Shown: piece by piece, positions 15,610-21,391 of the stretch | Layout of the letters: every line of letters starts with the position of its first letter | How positions within the stretch are numbered: the first letter of the stretch is position 1 | Source: a virus | Strand: one strand, 5' to 3' | DNA: 22,223 bases | IMG/VR virus record: IMGVR_UViG_3300019752_000023 | Coordinates: 1-22,223 of that record | Notes under the pieces: model-generated | What the model was told of the DNA's origin: nothing | Database searches by the model: none | Seen by the model: only the letters and a program-made list of their open reading frames with translations | Translations under genes and position numbers: made by a program

Positions 15610-16342
15610 CTACTATCTCCGCATCCAGTACTACTGCATTGCCTAGCTTCTGTGCATCTTTCATACTGTACCCATTCTCCAGCATTTTTCTCTGGTTATT
15701 AGCTAGTACAGCTAGTTGCTCATTCAACTGTGTCTGCATATCTTTAGTCTCTGCGTTCATACCTACACTCAATTCTATCTGAGCATTCTCTGGTGGTTTA
15801 ACATGTGTCAGTAGCTTATCAGCAGCACTGATTCTATCCTTACTGTAAGCAGCATCTGTCATCTCCTTAGCTAATACAGCTACAGCCTCGTACCTTGACG
15901 ACTGGAACATTAGATGCAATGGCATATCACTCTGCGTTAGTATCTTCTGTACCATTGGAGTACGTCTGAATCTACTAGCTGCATTAGTCAGCTCTCTATA
16001 TTCCATACTCTCAGTATCTACGCCAATCCTATCGATAACGAACTGATCACTTGCTCTAGCTCTTCTATACGCCTCTGTAACGTTTTCTTCTGATTCTAGA
16101 TACGCACAGAACTTCAACGCATTGATGTAGTTCCTCATCGAATACTGACCTTCTAGCATTACATTACTATATGTAAGCAAGTTATCCATGAACTCATCAC
16201 CATTGAACATCGGATCACTATTAGCTTCATTAAGCATCCTAGCTGTCTCTTCTGTAATCGTATTCTTCTTAGCCGGGAATAATTCCTTCAGCTTCTCTAC
16301 TGTATACTCAGTAGTCTCTCTTTTTACTATACCTAAGGCCAT
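15602..16342 (-). CDS. terS: Probable terminase small subunit
   Basis: At 246 residues, this mainly helical, soluble protein lies directly before the large terminase and overlaps it by 8 bases, the usual place of TerS, which recognises the packaging site and feeds DNA to TerL. I see no clear helix-turn-helix signature; the central region (about 60-175) is Arg/Glu-rich helix and the last ~50 residues are polar with a coiled-coil-like stretch. The start ATG overlaps the stop of the 31-aa gene (TAATG). The call rests on position and size. Confidence 0.65.
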   Translation of the reverse strand: MALGIVKRETTEYTVEKLKELFPAKKNTITEETARMLNEANSDPMFNGDEFMDNLLTYSNVMLEGQYSMRNYINALKFCAYLESEENVTEAYRRARASDQFVIDRIGVDTESMEYRELTNAASRFRRTPMVQKILTQSDMPLHLMFQSSRYEAVAVLAKEMTDAAYSKDRISAADKLLTHVKPPENAQIELSVGMNAETKDMQTQLNEQLAVLANNQRKMLENGYSMKDAQKLGNAVVLDAEIVDG

Positions 16343-16437
16343 TAGTAACTCACTATACCTAGGTCAATCATTAGTAGTAGTCCAATAATTGAAGCTGCTA
16401 ATATAGCTATCTTGGTTTGCTCTTCTAACCCTATCAT
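16342..16437 (-). CDS. 31-residue single-pass membrane peptide
   Basis: The reading frame from the ATG at 16437 encodes 31 residues: a short charged start followed by about 20 hydrophobic residues (ILAASIIGLLLMIDL region). It lies exactly between two genes, starting three bases after the stop of the 88-aa gene (TAAATG) and sharing its final base with the TerS start (TAATG), so it is part of the translated chain and not random. Function unknown. Confidence 0.6.
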   Translation of the reverse strand: MIGLEEQTKIAILAASIIGLLLMIDLGIVSY

Positions 16438-16440
16438 TTA

Positions 16441-16707
16441 TTACCCTTTACTTTTCTGTGCTTTAATACCATTATCATTCAGGTACTTAACCACATAGTC
16501 ATCACTGTCGAGTACTAACTCAACACCATTATCCACAGCTAGTCTATAAATCCACTCTGCTTCATCTTCTTGTCTATTATCTGTAGTATAATCACTACTT
16601 TGTATTGTTCTGATATGCTGGAACGCTTCGTCTACTGTATAGATACCAAACTCAACGCTACCGTCAAGTCTTACTATACCAGCTATACCACTACTATCTT
16701 TAATCAT
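16441..16707 (-). CDS. Hypothetical 88-residue protein
   Basis: This small acidic soluble protein has strand-rich N-terminal and helical middle segments, without a domain I recognise. It has AAGGAT before the ATG and its own phage promoter (P4) immediately upstream, so it starts the transcript that also includes the 31-aa peptide and the terminases. Confidence 0.65.
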   Translation of the reverse strand: MIKDSSGIAGIVRLDGSVEFGIYTVDEAFQHIRTIQSSDYTTDNRQEDEAEWIYRLAVDNGVELVLDSDDYVVKYLNDNGIKAQKSKG

Positions 16708-16727
16708 AGTTTATCCTTTAATACCTA

Positions 16728-16749
16728 ATTATACAGTACCAAGTCTTAA
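16728..16749 (-). promoter_or_regulatory. Phage promoter P4 (TTAAG-N11-TATAAT) for the terminase operon
   Basis: Minus strand TTAAG (16749-16745), 11 bases, then TATAAT (16733-16728). It fills the 49-base gap in front of the 88-aa gene. Here the bases before the -10 are CTG, not TGC, so conservation lies in the two boxes and their spacing. Confidence 0.7.
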
Positions 16750-16756
16750 ACTACGG

Positions 16757-16888
16757 TTAGTGTTCCTTATTCTTGTGCTTGGCTTTCCTACTATACTTCG
16801 TCTTATCCGGAACACTTTTAGTTCTCAGATCAATCTCTCGTCTAGCAAATAGCTCTTTATTGTAGTCTCGTTTTTGTTTAGTACTCAT
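16757..16888 (-). CDS. Very basic 43-residue protein
   Basis: From the ATG at 16888, which overlaps the previous stop as ATGA, this is a 43-residue protein rich in Lys and Arg with few hydrophobic residues, so a nucleic-acid contact is possible. A longer reading from 16939 would overlap the previous gene by 55 bases and is less likely. No domain recognised. Confidence 0.5.
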   Translation of the reverse strand: MSTKQKRDYNKELFARREIDLRTKSVPDKTKYSRKAKHKNKEH

Positions 16889-17238
16889 ATACCTATATCC
16901 TTGCCCATAGATGCTTCGACTTCTGCCATCTCTTTGCACAACAGCTCGTGTGCTTTAGCTTCTCTAATACGCACCACCTCAGATTTAGTAATTCTGTCAA
17001 CTAGTACTTGTAACAGTTTATCAACTATGCTTACGATATCTTGTAGCTCCTTATGGCATAATGGAACTACCTCATCATTTAGCATAACATTCCTTTCATT
17101 TGATGACAGCCTAACCACATCTGTTTTTGTGTAGTACTGCAGTAACTCTCTATCAGCAGTAGCTAGATACTTATCTGCATCATCTAAGTACACCACATCG
17201 TAGTGTGATACGAATTCTATTTTTTCTTGTATATTCAT
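16885..17238 (-). CDS. Hypothetical 117-residue helical protein
   Basis: A soluble, charged protein with no membrane segment. Most of it looks helical and the region from about 50 to 100 has heptad-like hydrophobic spacing. AAAGGA precedes the ATG, which overlaps the previous stop as ATGA; its own stop overlaps the next start in the same way. It belongs to the tightly coupled small-gene block between the ParB-like gene and the terminases. Function unknown. Confidence 0.65.
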   Translation of the reverse strand: MNIQEKIEFVSHYDVVYLDDADKYLATADRELLQYYTKTDVVRLSSNERNVMLNDEVVPLCHKELQDIVSIVDKLLQVLVDRITKSEVVRIREAKAHELLCKEMAEVEASMGKDIGI

Positions 17239-17450
17239 TTTATTTCCTTTGTGCCATATTTAGTATGCTCGTAGCTATACTCTTCCTCTTCTCTCTGTAA
17301 CCTAAGTAACTTACTTCTAGTTACTACATATTTCCTAACCTCACTCTTCGTATAGAACCAATTCGGTAACCCATTCATTAGGTCTAGTTTATCCAGCTCA
17401 TAGCTAGTATCTATATCCTCTTCTATATCCTTACTCACTGTTAGTTGCAT
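17235..17450 (-). CDS. Hypothetical 71-residue protein
   Basis: A small charged protein with an acidic start and a basic, Glu/Arg-rich helical end. It overlaps the upstream GIY-YIG-like gene by 20 bases and the downstream gene by 4 (ATGA). A weak GGGTAG precedes the ATG, which suggests dependence on translation of the upstream gene. No domain recognised. Confidence 0.55.
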   Translation of the reverse strand: MQLTVSKDIEEDIDTSYELDKLDLMNGLPNWFYTKSEVRKYVVTRSKLLRLQREEEEYSYEHTKYGTKEIK

Positions 17451-17808
17451 CTACTACCCTTTCATAAGCCTCTATAGCTATATCCTTATCTAGTATAAAG
17501 CATTCAGTCATACCACTCCATTTCTTACCATCACAGCTAATCCTGTCATCTATGAACTCTTGATGTAAGCTAGTCTCCTTAGTAAATACGTCATCTACTT
17601 CCCTATCTCTCACTATCTTAATAATCGGTGTACATCTATAGCAATCGAAGTAGCTACCAATAATCTGCAGCATCCTCTCCTTACTACTATGCCCACTGGC
17701 CTTACCGAATTTGTACGTAGGTTTATCATAACCCTCTACCCATATCTCCATTAGGTACAATCGCTGTACCTTCTCTTTACCTAACTTTCTACTTACATTG
17801 AATGTCAT
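17431..17808 (-). CDS. GIY-YIG/T5orf172-like small nuclease-fold protein
   Basis: This 125-residue protein has the order of elements expected for the MUG113/T5orf172 branch of the GIY-YIG fold: a first strand LYLMEIWV, a second strand YKFGKAS with the following Arg/Met helix (KERMLQI), a PIIKIV strand, and a helix with Glu and LHQEF (about residues 77-85). In the family, Tyr, Arg and Glu of these elements form the nuclease site. It may act in host DNA breakdown or be a remnant of a homing-type enzyme. The ATG overlaps the previous stop (TAATG). Assignment is by motif order only. Confidence 0.5.
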   Translation of the reverse strand: MTFNVSRKLGKEKVQRLYLMEIWVEGYDKPTYKFGKASGHSSKERMLQIIGSYFDCYRCTPIIKIVRDREVDDVFTKETSLHQEFIDDRISCDGKKWSGMTECFILDKDIAIEAYERVVDATNSE

Positions 17809-18332
17809 TATCTGTGTATTCTGATAAGTGTAGTTACTTCTTCTACCAGATTATGTGGTACTATCATCTCATAACCACCATCTTCTGCACGTGTTGGTAC
17901 TATACTTAGGGCGTGTAACTTAGCTGACAGCATAGCCCATCTTTCTTCGTACGTATCCTGCATACTATAGCGACTAGGACAAAATGTAAGCTTCTGAGGC
18001 TCTTCATTATATTCTGCAATATGTTTAGCTATTCTAGCACTTAAGTACTGTGTCTCATTACTTTTAGGTTTCACCACTACTGACCTAATCTTTTTATGTC
18101 TTATCGTAGTTGCTAGGATGTCATCTGTATTAAACATGAACCCTTCGTAGTTACCTAGGTATACAACACCGCTTTCAGTGTATACTACAAACCCGGTACC
18201 ATCTTCTAGTTCCTCTACCACTCTATATTCTACGAACTCACTAGTAGTTATCACTACATCCTCTATAGCTAGGTCTACCATTATCGGTAATCCTAGTAAC
18301 TCTTTTGTCTTATTCTTTATTAACTTTATCAT
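17808..18332 (-). CDS. Hypothetical 174-residue protein
   Basis: A soluble protein with a strand-rich N-terminal half (about 18-90, many Val/Tyr/Glu strands) and a helical middle that includes LSARIAKHIAEYNEE. I see no catalytic signature or membrane segment. It follows the ParB-like gene by 11 bases and is coupled to the GIY-YIG-like gene by TAATG. Function unknown. Confidence 0.65.
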   Translation of the reverse strand: MIKLIKNKTKELLGLPIMVDLAIEDVVITTSEFVEYRVVEELEDGTGFVVYTESGVVYLGNYEGFMFNTDDILATTIRHKKIRSVVVKPKSNETQYLSARIAKHIAEYNEEPQKLTFCPSRYSMQDTYEERWAMLSAKLHALSIVPTRAEDGGYEMIVPHNLVEEVTTLIRIHR

Positions 18333-18343
18333 ATTATACCTTA

Positions 18344-19057
18344 TTATTTTTCTTCTACTTTAAACTTGTAGTTAGCCAGCTCCGCATATTTCATCCTAGT
18401 TGCTATGTTATCTGTAGTTATATTATCCATCGCAACTGAAGTGTAGTACCATGCCTTACCCGCTTCTGTCTTTATATACGCATCGGATGACCATTCTACT
18501 TTATTGCTAGTATCTTCAGTGACGTTCATCTCTTCAGTCGTCTTAATAACCTTAGCTATACCAGTCACCTTGTTAGTTGTAATGGTTATACCTTTAGTAC
18601 TGTCGTACACTTTTATACTATTACCGTTAAACAATGGATCTATGTACTCCGGTCTGTGCTTAGCTATGTATACTGCATTCTGTAGCGTCCTGTGACCTAC
18701 TGCCCATTGTTTAGCTATATCACTTTGCTTACCTTTGGTAGTCTGGTATTGTTTTAGTGCGCTCATTACTTTCTGCGTATCTGTTAGGTTCCTTCTAGTA
18801 TTGAGGCTCTTTACAATCTTAGCCACAGTAGCGTAATCTAGTTCTGGACTAAGTACTCTAGTTGTTATAGGAGTATCAGTAGCTACGCAAGCTATCTGTC
18901 TACATCTACCGTCTACAACCTTCTCTCCAGTTCCGTCATCCCACAGTACAATATCATCCTGCAACCCGTTAGCTCTTATATCTTCAGTGAGTGCTAGTTG
19001 TTCCGCTTCGCTGGCTAGCGCTACTATACCAGCTAATTCATGTATCTCGTATGTCAT
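18344..19057 (-). CDS. ParB-like DNA-binding protein
   Basis: The 237 residues start with a ParB/Spo0J-type N-terminal domain: an ALTEDIRANGLQDDIVLW segment (about 22-39) and VVDGRCRQIAC (about 47-57), the equivalent of the conserved G-x-R-R nucleotide-binding box, followed by NTRRNLTDTQK (86-96). A helix-turn-helix candidate is at about 111-133 (DIAKQWAVGHRTLQNAVY). The C-terminal ~90 residues are unlike ParB. Phage ParB-like proteins act as nucleases, transcription regulators or partition factors; which applies here is not clear. Its promoter overlaps TGCGTA repeats, so it could regulate itself. AAGGAG lies before the ATG. Confidence 0.75.
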   Translation of the reverse strand: MTYEIHELAGIVALASEAEQLALTEDIRANGLQDDIVLWDDGTGEKVVDGRCRQIACVATDTPITTRVLSPELDYATVAKIVKSLNTRRNLTDTQKVMSALKQYQTTKGKQSDIAKQWAVGHRTLQNAVYIAKHRPEYIDPLFNGNSIKVYDSTKGITITTNKVTGIAKVIKTTEEMNVTEDTSNKVEWSSDAYIKTEAGKAWYYTSVAMDNITTDNIATRMKYAELANYKFKVEEK

Positions 19058-19068
19058 TTATACTCCTT

Positions 19069-19201
19069 ATGCGTATATTATACGTTAATTGTGCTTAATA
19101 AATACTTAACCGCATAAATGCGTACTTGTATTCGGTAGCTTTGTTATATATAACTATCTATATGTTATGCGTAGCAAGTCTCAGGTACGCATTTGTGCGT
19201 A
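19069..19201. repeat. TGCGTA repeat array upstream of the ParB-like gene
   Basis: TGCGTA occurs at 19070, 19119, 19168 and 19196 on the + strand (steps 49, 49 and 28), and its reverse complement TACGCA at 19186. Two sites form inverted repeats: CGCAT-AA-ATGCG at 19111-19122 and TACGCA-TTTG-TGCGTA at 19186-19201. The first copy abuts the -10 of promoter P5. The arrangement looks like an operator or centromere-like cluster; a natural candidate ligand is the ParB-like protein encoded directly downstream. Confidence 0.6.
19077..19098 (-). promoter_or_regulatory. Phage promoter P5 (TTAAG-N11-TATAAT) for the ParB-like gene
   Basis: Minus strand TTAAG (19098-19094), 11 bases, then TATAAT (19082-19077). 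Predicted start near 19070, leaving a leader of about 13 bases with AAGGAG. The -10 is embedded in CGTATA-T-TATACG and touches a TGCGTA site, so a protein bound there would block it. Confidence 0.7.
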
Positions 19202-19259
19202 TTTAACTTAAACGAAGCTTAACCTCATGTAGGGAATTTTTATATTTTTTGGTATGTGA

Positions 19260-20045
19260 TTAGGCACCTATAGTGTACCTTTCATACATAGTCCAAGCAA
19301 GTCTTTTACCTTGTAGGAACCTTCTTAGCTCTTTGCTTATAGTAGCTTTCTTTCTAGTGTTGCCTAGAGCTAACTCTTGATCTACTAACCACTGTGCGGC
19401 ACTTCCACAGCTAACAAATTCCTGTCCTGATACTACGATACTCTTACCTGTAGCCTTTACCATATCTTCTTTTGATACAAATTTCATACCAGTCACATCT
19501 TTATAGCCATCGTAGGATTTATTACTGTTCTGTAGTCGTATAGACTCTTTTTCCACATACCTACTGAATTCAGTCTTTTGCTTACCTAGCTCTGTTTTCG
19601 TTTTCTCCAGCTCCTTTAGTAACCTCTTTACTTCTTTCTTTTCTTTTAGTACTTCCTTTTTAAGTGCACTCATTTTAGTTCTGAACTCCTCGCGTAGTTT
19701 AGTATGATGATCCCTGCCGCCTGTTGTTTTATAGTACTTTATATTTTGTTCAGCTGTACACCATCTTAAGTTATCCACGCTATTGTTAGTCTTGTCCTCA
19801 TCTATATGATCTACCTGGTGCAGACTTTCTGGGTTTGGTATAAACTGTTGAGCAACAAGTCTGTGCACTAACTTATACGTCTTATTACCATCTGCGTCTG
19901 TAAGGTTTACGTTAATGTAACCACTAGCGTGCTGTGACCCTATTAGGTGTATAGAGCCATTTTTCTTGTAACTTCTAACCTGTCCTTTAGTGTCAACTGT
20001 ATATCTATTTTCGTACCCCTGTATCCATTTTTCGTTGCTATTCAT
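19260..20045 (-). CDS. HNH homing endonuclease (NUMOD4-HNH, coiled coil, C-terminal DNA-binding domain)
   Basis: The 261 residues contain a NUMOD4 domain (about 1-50, WIQGYENRYTVDTKGQVRS), an HNH_3 nuclease domain (about 55-107) with LVHRLVAQQFIPN, DHIDEDKTNN and NLRWCTAEQN, giving His61, Asp79-His80 and Asn88 as probable catalytic or metal residues. A long Lys/Glu coiled coil follows (about 118-172), and a C-terminal domain (about 200-258) with a NUMOD1/HTH-like pattern and the terminal G-K-R-L-A-W-T motif. This is a complete free-standing homing endonuclease of the phage type, spreading into related phage genomes by cutting an unoccupied site. AAAGGAC lies before the ATG. Confidence 0.9.
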   Translation of the reverse strand: MNSNEKWIQGYENRYTVDTKGQVRSYKKNGSIHLIGSQHASGYINVNLTDADGNKTYKLVHRLVAQQFIPNPESLHQVDHIDEDKTNNSVDNLRWCTAEQNIKYYKTTGGRDHHTKLREEFRTKMSALKKEVLKEKKEVKRLLKELEKTKTELGKQKTEFSRYVEKESIRLQNSNKSYDGYKDVTGMKFVSKEDMVKATGKSIVVSGQEFVSCGSAAQWLVDQELALGNTRKKATISKELRRFLQGKRLAWTMYERYTIGA

Positions 20046-20063
20046 ATATAGTCCTTTGTTTTA

Positions 20064-20089
20064 ATTTGTAGTATAATTATACTACAAAT
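20064..20089. promoter_or_regulatory. 26-base perfect palindrome over the homing-endonuclease promoter
   Basis: The half-site ATTTGTAGTATAA is followed directly by its exact reverse complement, with the axis between 20076 and 20077. The centre reads TATAATTATA, so a -10 hexamer is present on each strand; the minus one belongs to promoter P6. A dimeric repressor site covering a -10 is the simplest reading. Confidence 0.65.
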
Positions 20090-20097
20090 ATACTTAA
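20076..20097 (-). promoter_or_regulatory. Phage promoter P6 (TTAAG-N11-TATAAT) for the homing endonuclease
   Basis: Minus strand TTAAG (20097-20093), 11 bases, then TATAAT (20081-20076). It overlaps the 26-base palindrome. The ATG at 20045 is about 30 bases beyond the -10. Confidence 0.7.
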
Positions 20098-20379
20098 ATA
20101 CTTCTTAGAGGGGGGCTTCATGTGTGATAAAATATTTCTGCTGAGGCGGTCTTGGTATACTCCCACACAACTCAATCCGGAACCCCACCCCCCATAGCTT
20201 ACTCCTAGGGTCCCTTTATTCCTCTTGCCCTTCTTTACTCACACACATGCAACGTTACCTGTCTCTACCATTCATAGGTTCGCTTCGCTCACATCGAGTG
20301 ATGGTAAGTAAGTAGGCAGTCGTTAAACCATATATAGCATTGACTAGCTGTACCTTAATCATATCATAAAGGGCATAAA
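20098..20379. other. Non-coding region between leftward and rightward genes, with G6/C6 and long-hairpin structures
   Basis: No convincing gene is seen. GGGGGG (20110-20115) can pair with CCCCCC (20188-20193), and inside it TGTGTG (20121-20126) with CACACA (20164-20169). A second long imperfect hairpin covers 20251-20324: AACG/CGTT, CTGTCT (20259-20264) with AGGCAG (20314-20319, one G-U pair), and TACCA (20266-20270) with TGGTA (20302-20306). A 25-codon frame with a G-rich ribosome site (20120-20197) lies inside the first structure and is doubtful. Possible roles are a small RNA or a leader; the region could also be a packaging or replication site. Confidence 0.35.
20340..20367 (+). promoter_or_regulatory. 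Possible sigma70-like promoter for the first rightward genes
   Basis: TTGACT (20340-20345), 16 bases, then TATCAT (20362-20367). The boxes are good, but the predicted start near 20374 falls just before the GTG at 20380 and would remove most of its AAAGGG ribosome site, so the true promoter may be upstream (a TATATA at 20331) or the gene may begin later. Confidence 0.3.
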
Positions 20380-20676
20380 GTGGAAAGTTTAGTATTAGTT
20401 TTAAGTATAGTTATTGTAGTTATTTGGGTGTTATCTTGGTTCAGTGGTAAAGAAACGAAGAATGTAAAGAAGGACTTAGCTTCAGTTGTTGGTCTAGCTA
20501 CTGAGGAGTGGAAAGTAGGTATGCACAAGCAAGCAGTTACATCTGATAACGAATGGTTATCTGATCTTGAAGAGGAGTTCGGACTTGATAAAGAGACAGC
20601 AGTGGCTAACTCACAAGCACTAAGAGCAGCATTAACTGGCAAAGTAAAACAAACAACTAAAGAGGAGACAAAGTAA
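20380..20676 (+). CDS. Small membrane-anchored protein, unknown function
   Basis: The 98 residues begin with a strong hydrophobic segment (about 4-21) and continue as a charged, helical soluble part, so the protein is probably anchored in the inner membrane with its C-terminus in the cytoplasm. The start is GTG with AAAGGG seven bases upstream. It is the first of five overlapping or adjacent rightward genes ending in a terminator at 21204-21240. Such small membrane proteins are typical of early host-interaction genes of phages; no specific role can be given. Confidence 0.65.
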   Translation: MESLVLVLSIVIVVIWVLSWFSGKETKNVKKDLASVVGLATEEWKVGMHKQAVTSDNEWLSDLEEEFGLDKETAVANSQALRAALTGKVKQTTKEETK

Positions 20677-20933
20677 TGACTATTACAACAGCAATCGGTG
20701 GAGACGCAACTCACCAGAAAGTAGCACTATTATATATCAAGCAGGGATTAAGCCCTATAGACGCAATGAATACACTTAAACTGTGTAACTTTGTGGTTAA
20801 CATCGGTGGCACTAAATACAAAGTTAAGGCGTCATCAGTTGCTAGTATTATGACTGGCTTTAGGCTAATTGAACATCAAGTAACTAGTGGCAGAGCTACT
20901 TGTACTAAGACAAAGGGATTACAATGGAAATAA
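20676..20933 (+). CDS. Hypothetical 85-residue basic protein
   Basis: A soluble, moderately basic protein. Its central segment has Lys/Tyr-rich strands. The ATG overlaps the previous stop (TAATG) and AGAGGAG is upstream. No domain recognised. It overlaps the following 34-aa frame by 10 bases. Confidence 0.6.
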   Translation: MTITTAIGGDATHQKVALLYIKQGLSPIDAMNTLKLCNFVVNIGGTKYKVKASSVASIMTGFRLIEHQVTSGRATCTKTKGLQWK

Positions 20934-21028
20934 TTGGTACAATATCAGCAGGATTGGTAGTATGCATGTTGGGAACTATATGTTACATGAGTTTCTATAT
21001 TATCGATAAAGGAGGCAATGATGTTTGA
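20924..21028 (+). CDS. 34-residue membrane peptide
   Basis: An ATG at 20924 opens a frame of 34 residues, with a hydrophobic stretch from about 3 to 27 that would cross the membrane once. It overlaps the end of the 85-aa gene and runs into the ribosome site of the next tiny frame. Its place in a chain of overlapping frames supports translation. Function unknown. Confidence 0.5.
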   Translation: MEIIGTISAGLVVCMLGTICYMSFYIIDKGGNDV

Positions 21029-21068
21029 TTCAATCTGTAATTGGTTTGCTCGTAATGGGTGGCTGTAA
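21018..21068 (+). CDS. 16-residue micro-ORF in the coupled chain
   Basis: AAAGGAGGC, a near-perfect ribosome site, precedes two adjacent ATGs (21018 and 21021). The frame encodes 16 residues ending in NWFARNGWL and its TAA overlaps the next ATG (TAATG). The strong site and exact coupling argue that it is translated, possibly mainly to deliver ribosomes to the 47-aa gene. Confidence 0.4.
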   Translation: MMFDSICNWFARNGWL

Positions 21069-21211
21069 TGGTAGGGCAACGACTAACTTATCAGGAGCAT
21101 AATATTGCTATCATCAAAGCACTACTAGCTGATATCACTCAGCCTGTAGTAGAGGCTACTCCAAGTGAGGAATACATAGCAGGCATTGACTTGTCTGCAT
21201 ATCAAAGCTAG
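21068..21211 (+). CDS. 47-residue hypothetical protein
   Basis: From the ATG at 21068, which overlaps the stop of the 16-aa frame, this encodes 47 residues with a short helix (about 8-24) and an acidic tail. The TAG stop lies inside the left arm of the terminator hairpin. No domain recognised. Confidence 0.5.
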   Translation: MVGQRLTYQEHNIAIIKALLADITQPVVEATPSEEYIAGIDLSAYQS

Positions 21212-21240
21212 CTCTTCGGAGTTAGTTTATTTTTTCTTTC
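21204..21240 (+). terminator. Rho-independent terminator of the first rightward operon
   Basis: CTAGCTC (21208-21214), a TTCG tetraloop, and GAGTTAG (21219-21225) form a 7-bp stem with one G-U pair, which outer A/T pairs extend to about 10 bp, followed by a T-rich run to about 21240. The C(UUCG)G loop is unusually stable. The stem includes the stop codon of the 47-aa gene. Confidence 0.85.
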
Positions 21241-21309
21241 TACTCTCACACTGTACTCGCACACCCTTTGCAGAGAGGCCGGGAGTGAATCTTTATCTTT
21301 CTACTCTCA
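21235..21309 (+). repeat. 14-base direct repeat in the non-coding region
   Basis: TCTTTCTACTCTCA is found at 21235-21248 and again at 21296-21309, 61 bases apart. The second copy leads into the first structured element. It may mark the left edges of duplicated units. The bases between hold no gene. Confidence 0.5.
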
Positions 21310-21312
21310 ATT

Positions 21313-21391
21313 CAACCACTCTCATCACACTTCGTGTGTATCTGATGATGGTATACACATTGTAGTACGTACTGTAGTTTGTATTGAGTGG
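21313..21391 (+). ncRNA. Structured non-coding element, copy 1, with alternative hairpins
   Basis: Order of parts: CAACCACTC (21313-21321); hairpin A, CACAC (21326-21330) with GTGTG (21334-21338) around TTC; hairpin B, TGTGTAT (21335-21341) with ATACACA (21353-21359), which cannot form together with A; the palindrome AGTACGTACT (21364-21373); and GAGTGG (21386-21391), which can close the unit by pairing with CCACTC (21316-21321). Copy 2 at 21650 has the same plan with different paired bases. Whether it acts as RNA or DNA is unknown. Confidence 0.45.

Noticed and set aside
16757-16939. Longer 60-residue version of the basic protein starting at 16939
   Set aside because: It would overlap the previous gene by 55 bases; the ATG at 16888 has an ATGA overlap, the pattern used by its neighbours.
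19230-19262. Terminator after the homing endonuclease
   Set aside because: There is an A/T-rich run on the minus strand but no stem in front of it, so read-through into the ParB-like gene is possible.
20120-20197. 25-codon frame starting at an ATG after a G-rich ribosome-site-like run
   Set aside because: Its end is Pro-rich from the C6 run that pairs with the G6 run, and no neighbour is coupled to it. A structured non-coding stretch explains it as well; kept only as a remark.
20098-20340. tRNA gene
   Set aside because: I looked for a cloverleaf with a T-arm TTC and a CCA end on both strands; the pairings form long simple hairpins and do not fit a tRNA.
20390-20425. A possible rightward TTAAG-N11-TATAAT promoter near 20390
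   Set aside because: TTAAG is present at the right distance from TAGTTA, but that is a poor -10 and the site lies inside the 98-aa gene.
20364-20714. 116-residue minus-strand frame
   Set aside because: It lies antisense to the coupled 98-aa gene and its product is Ser/Cys/Thr-rich, as expected of a shadow.
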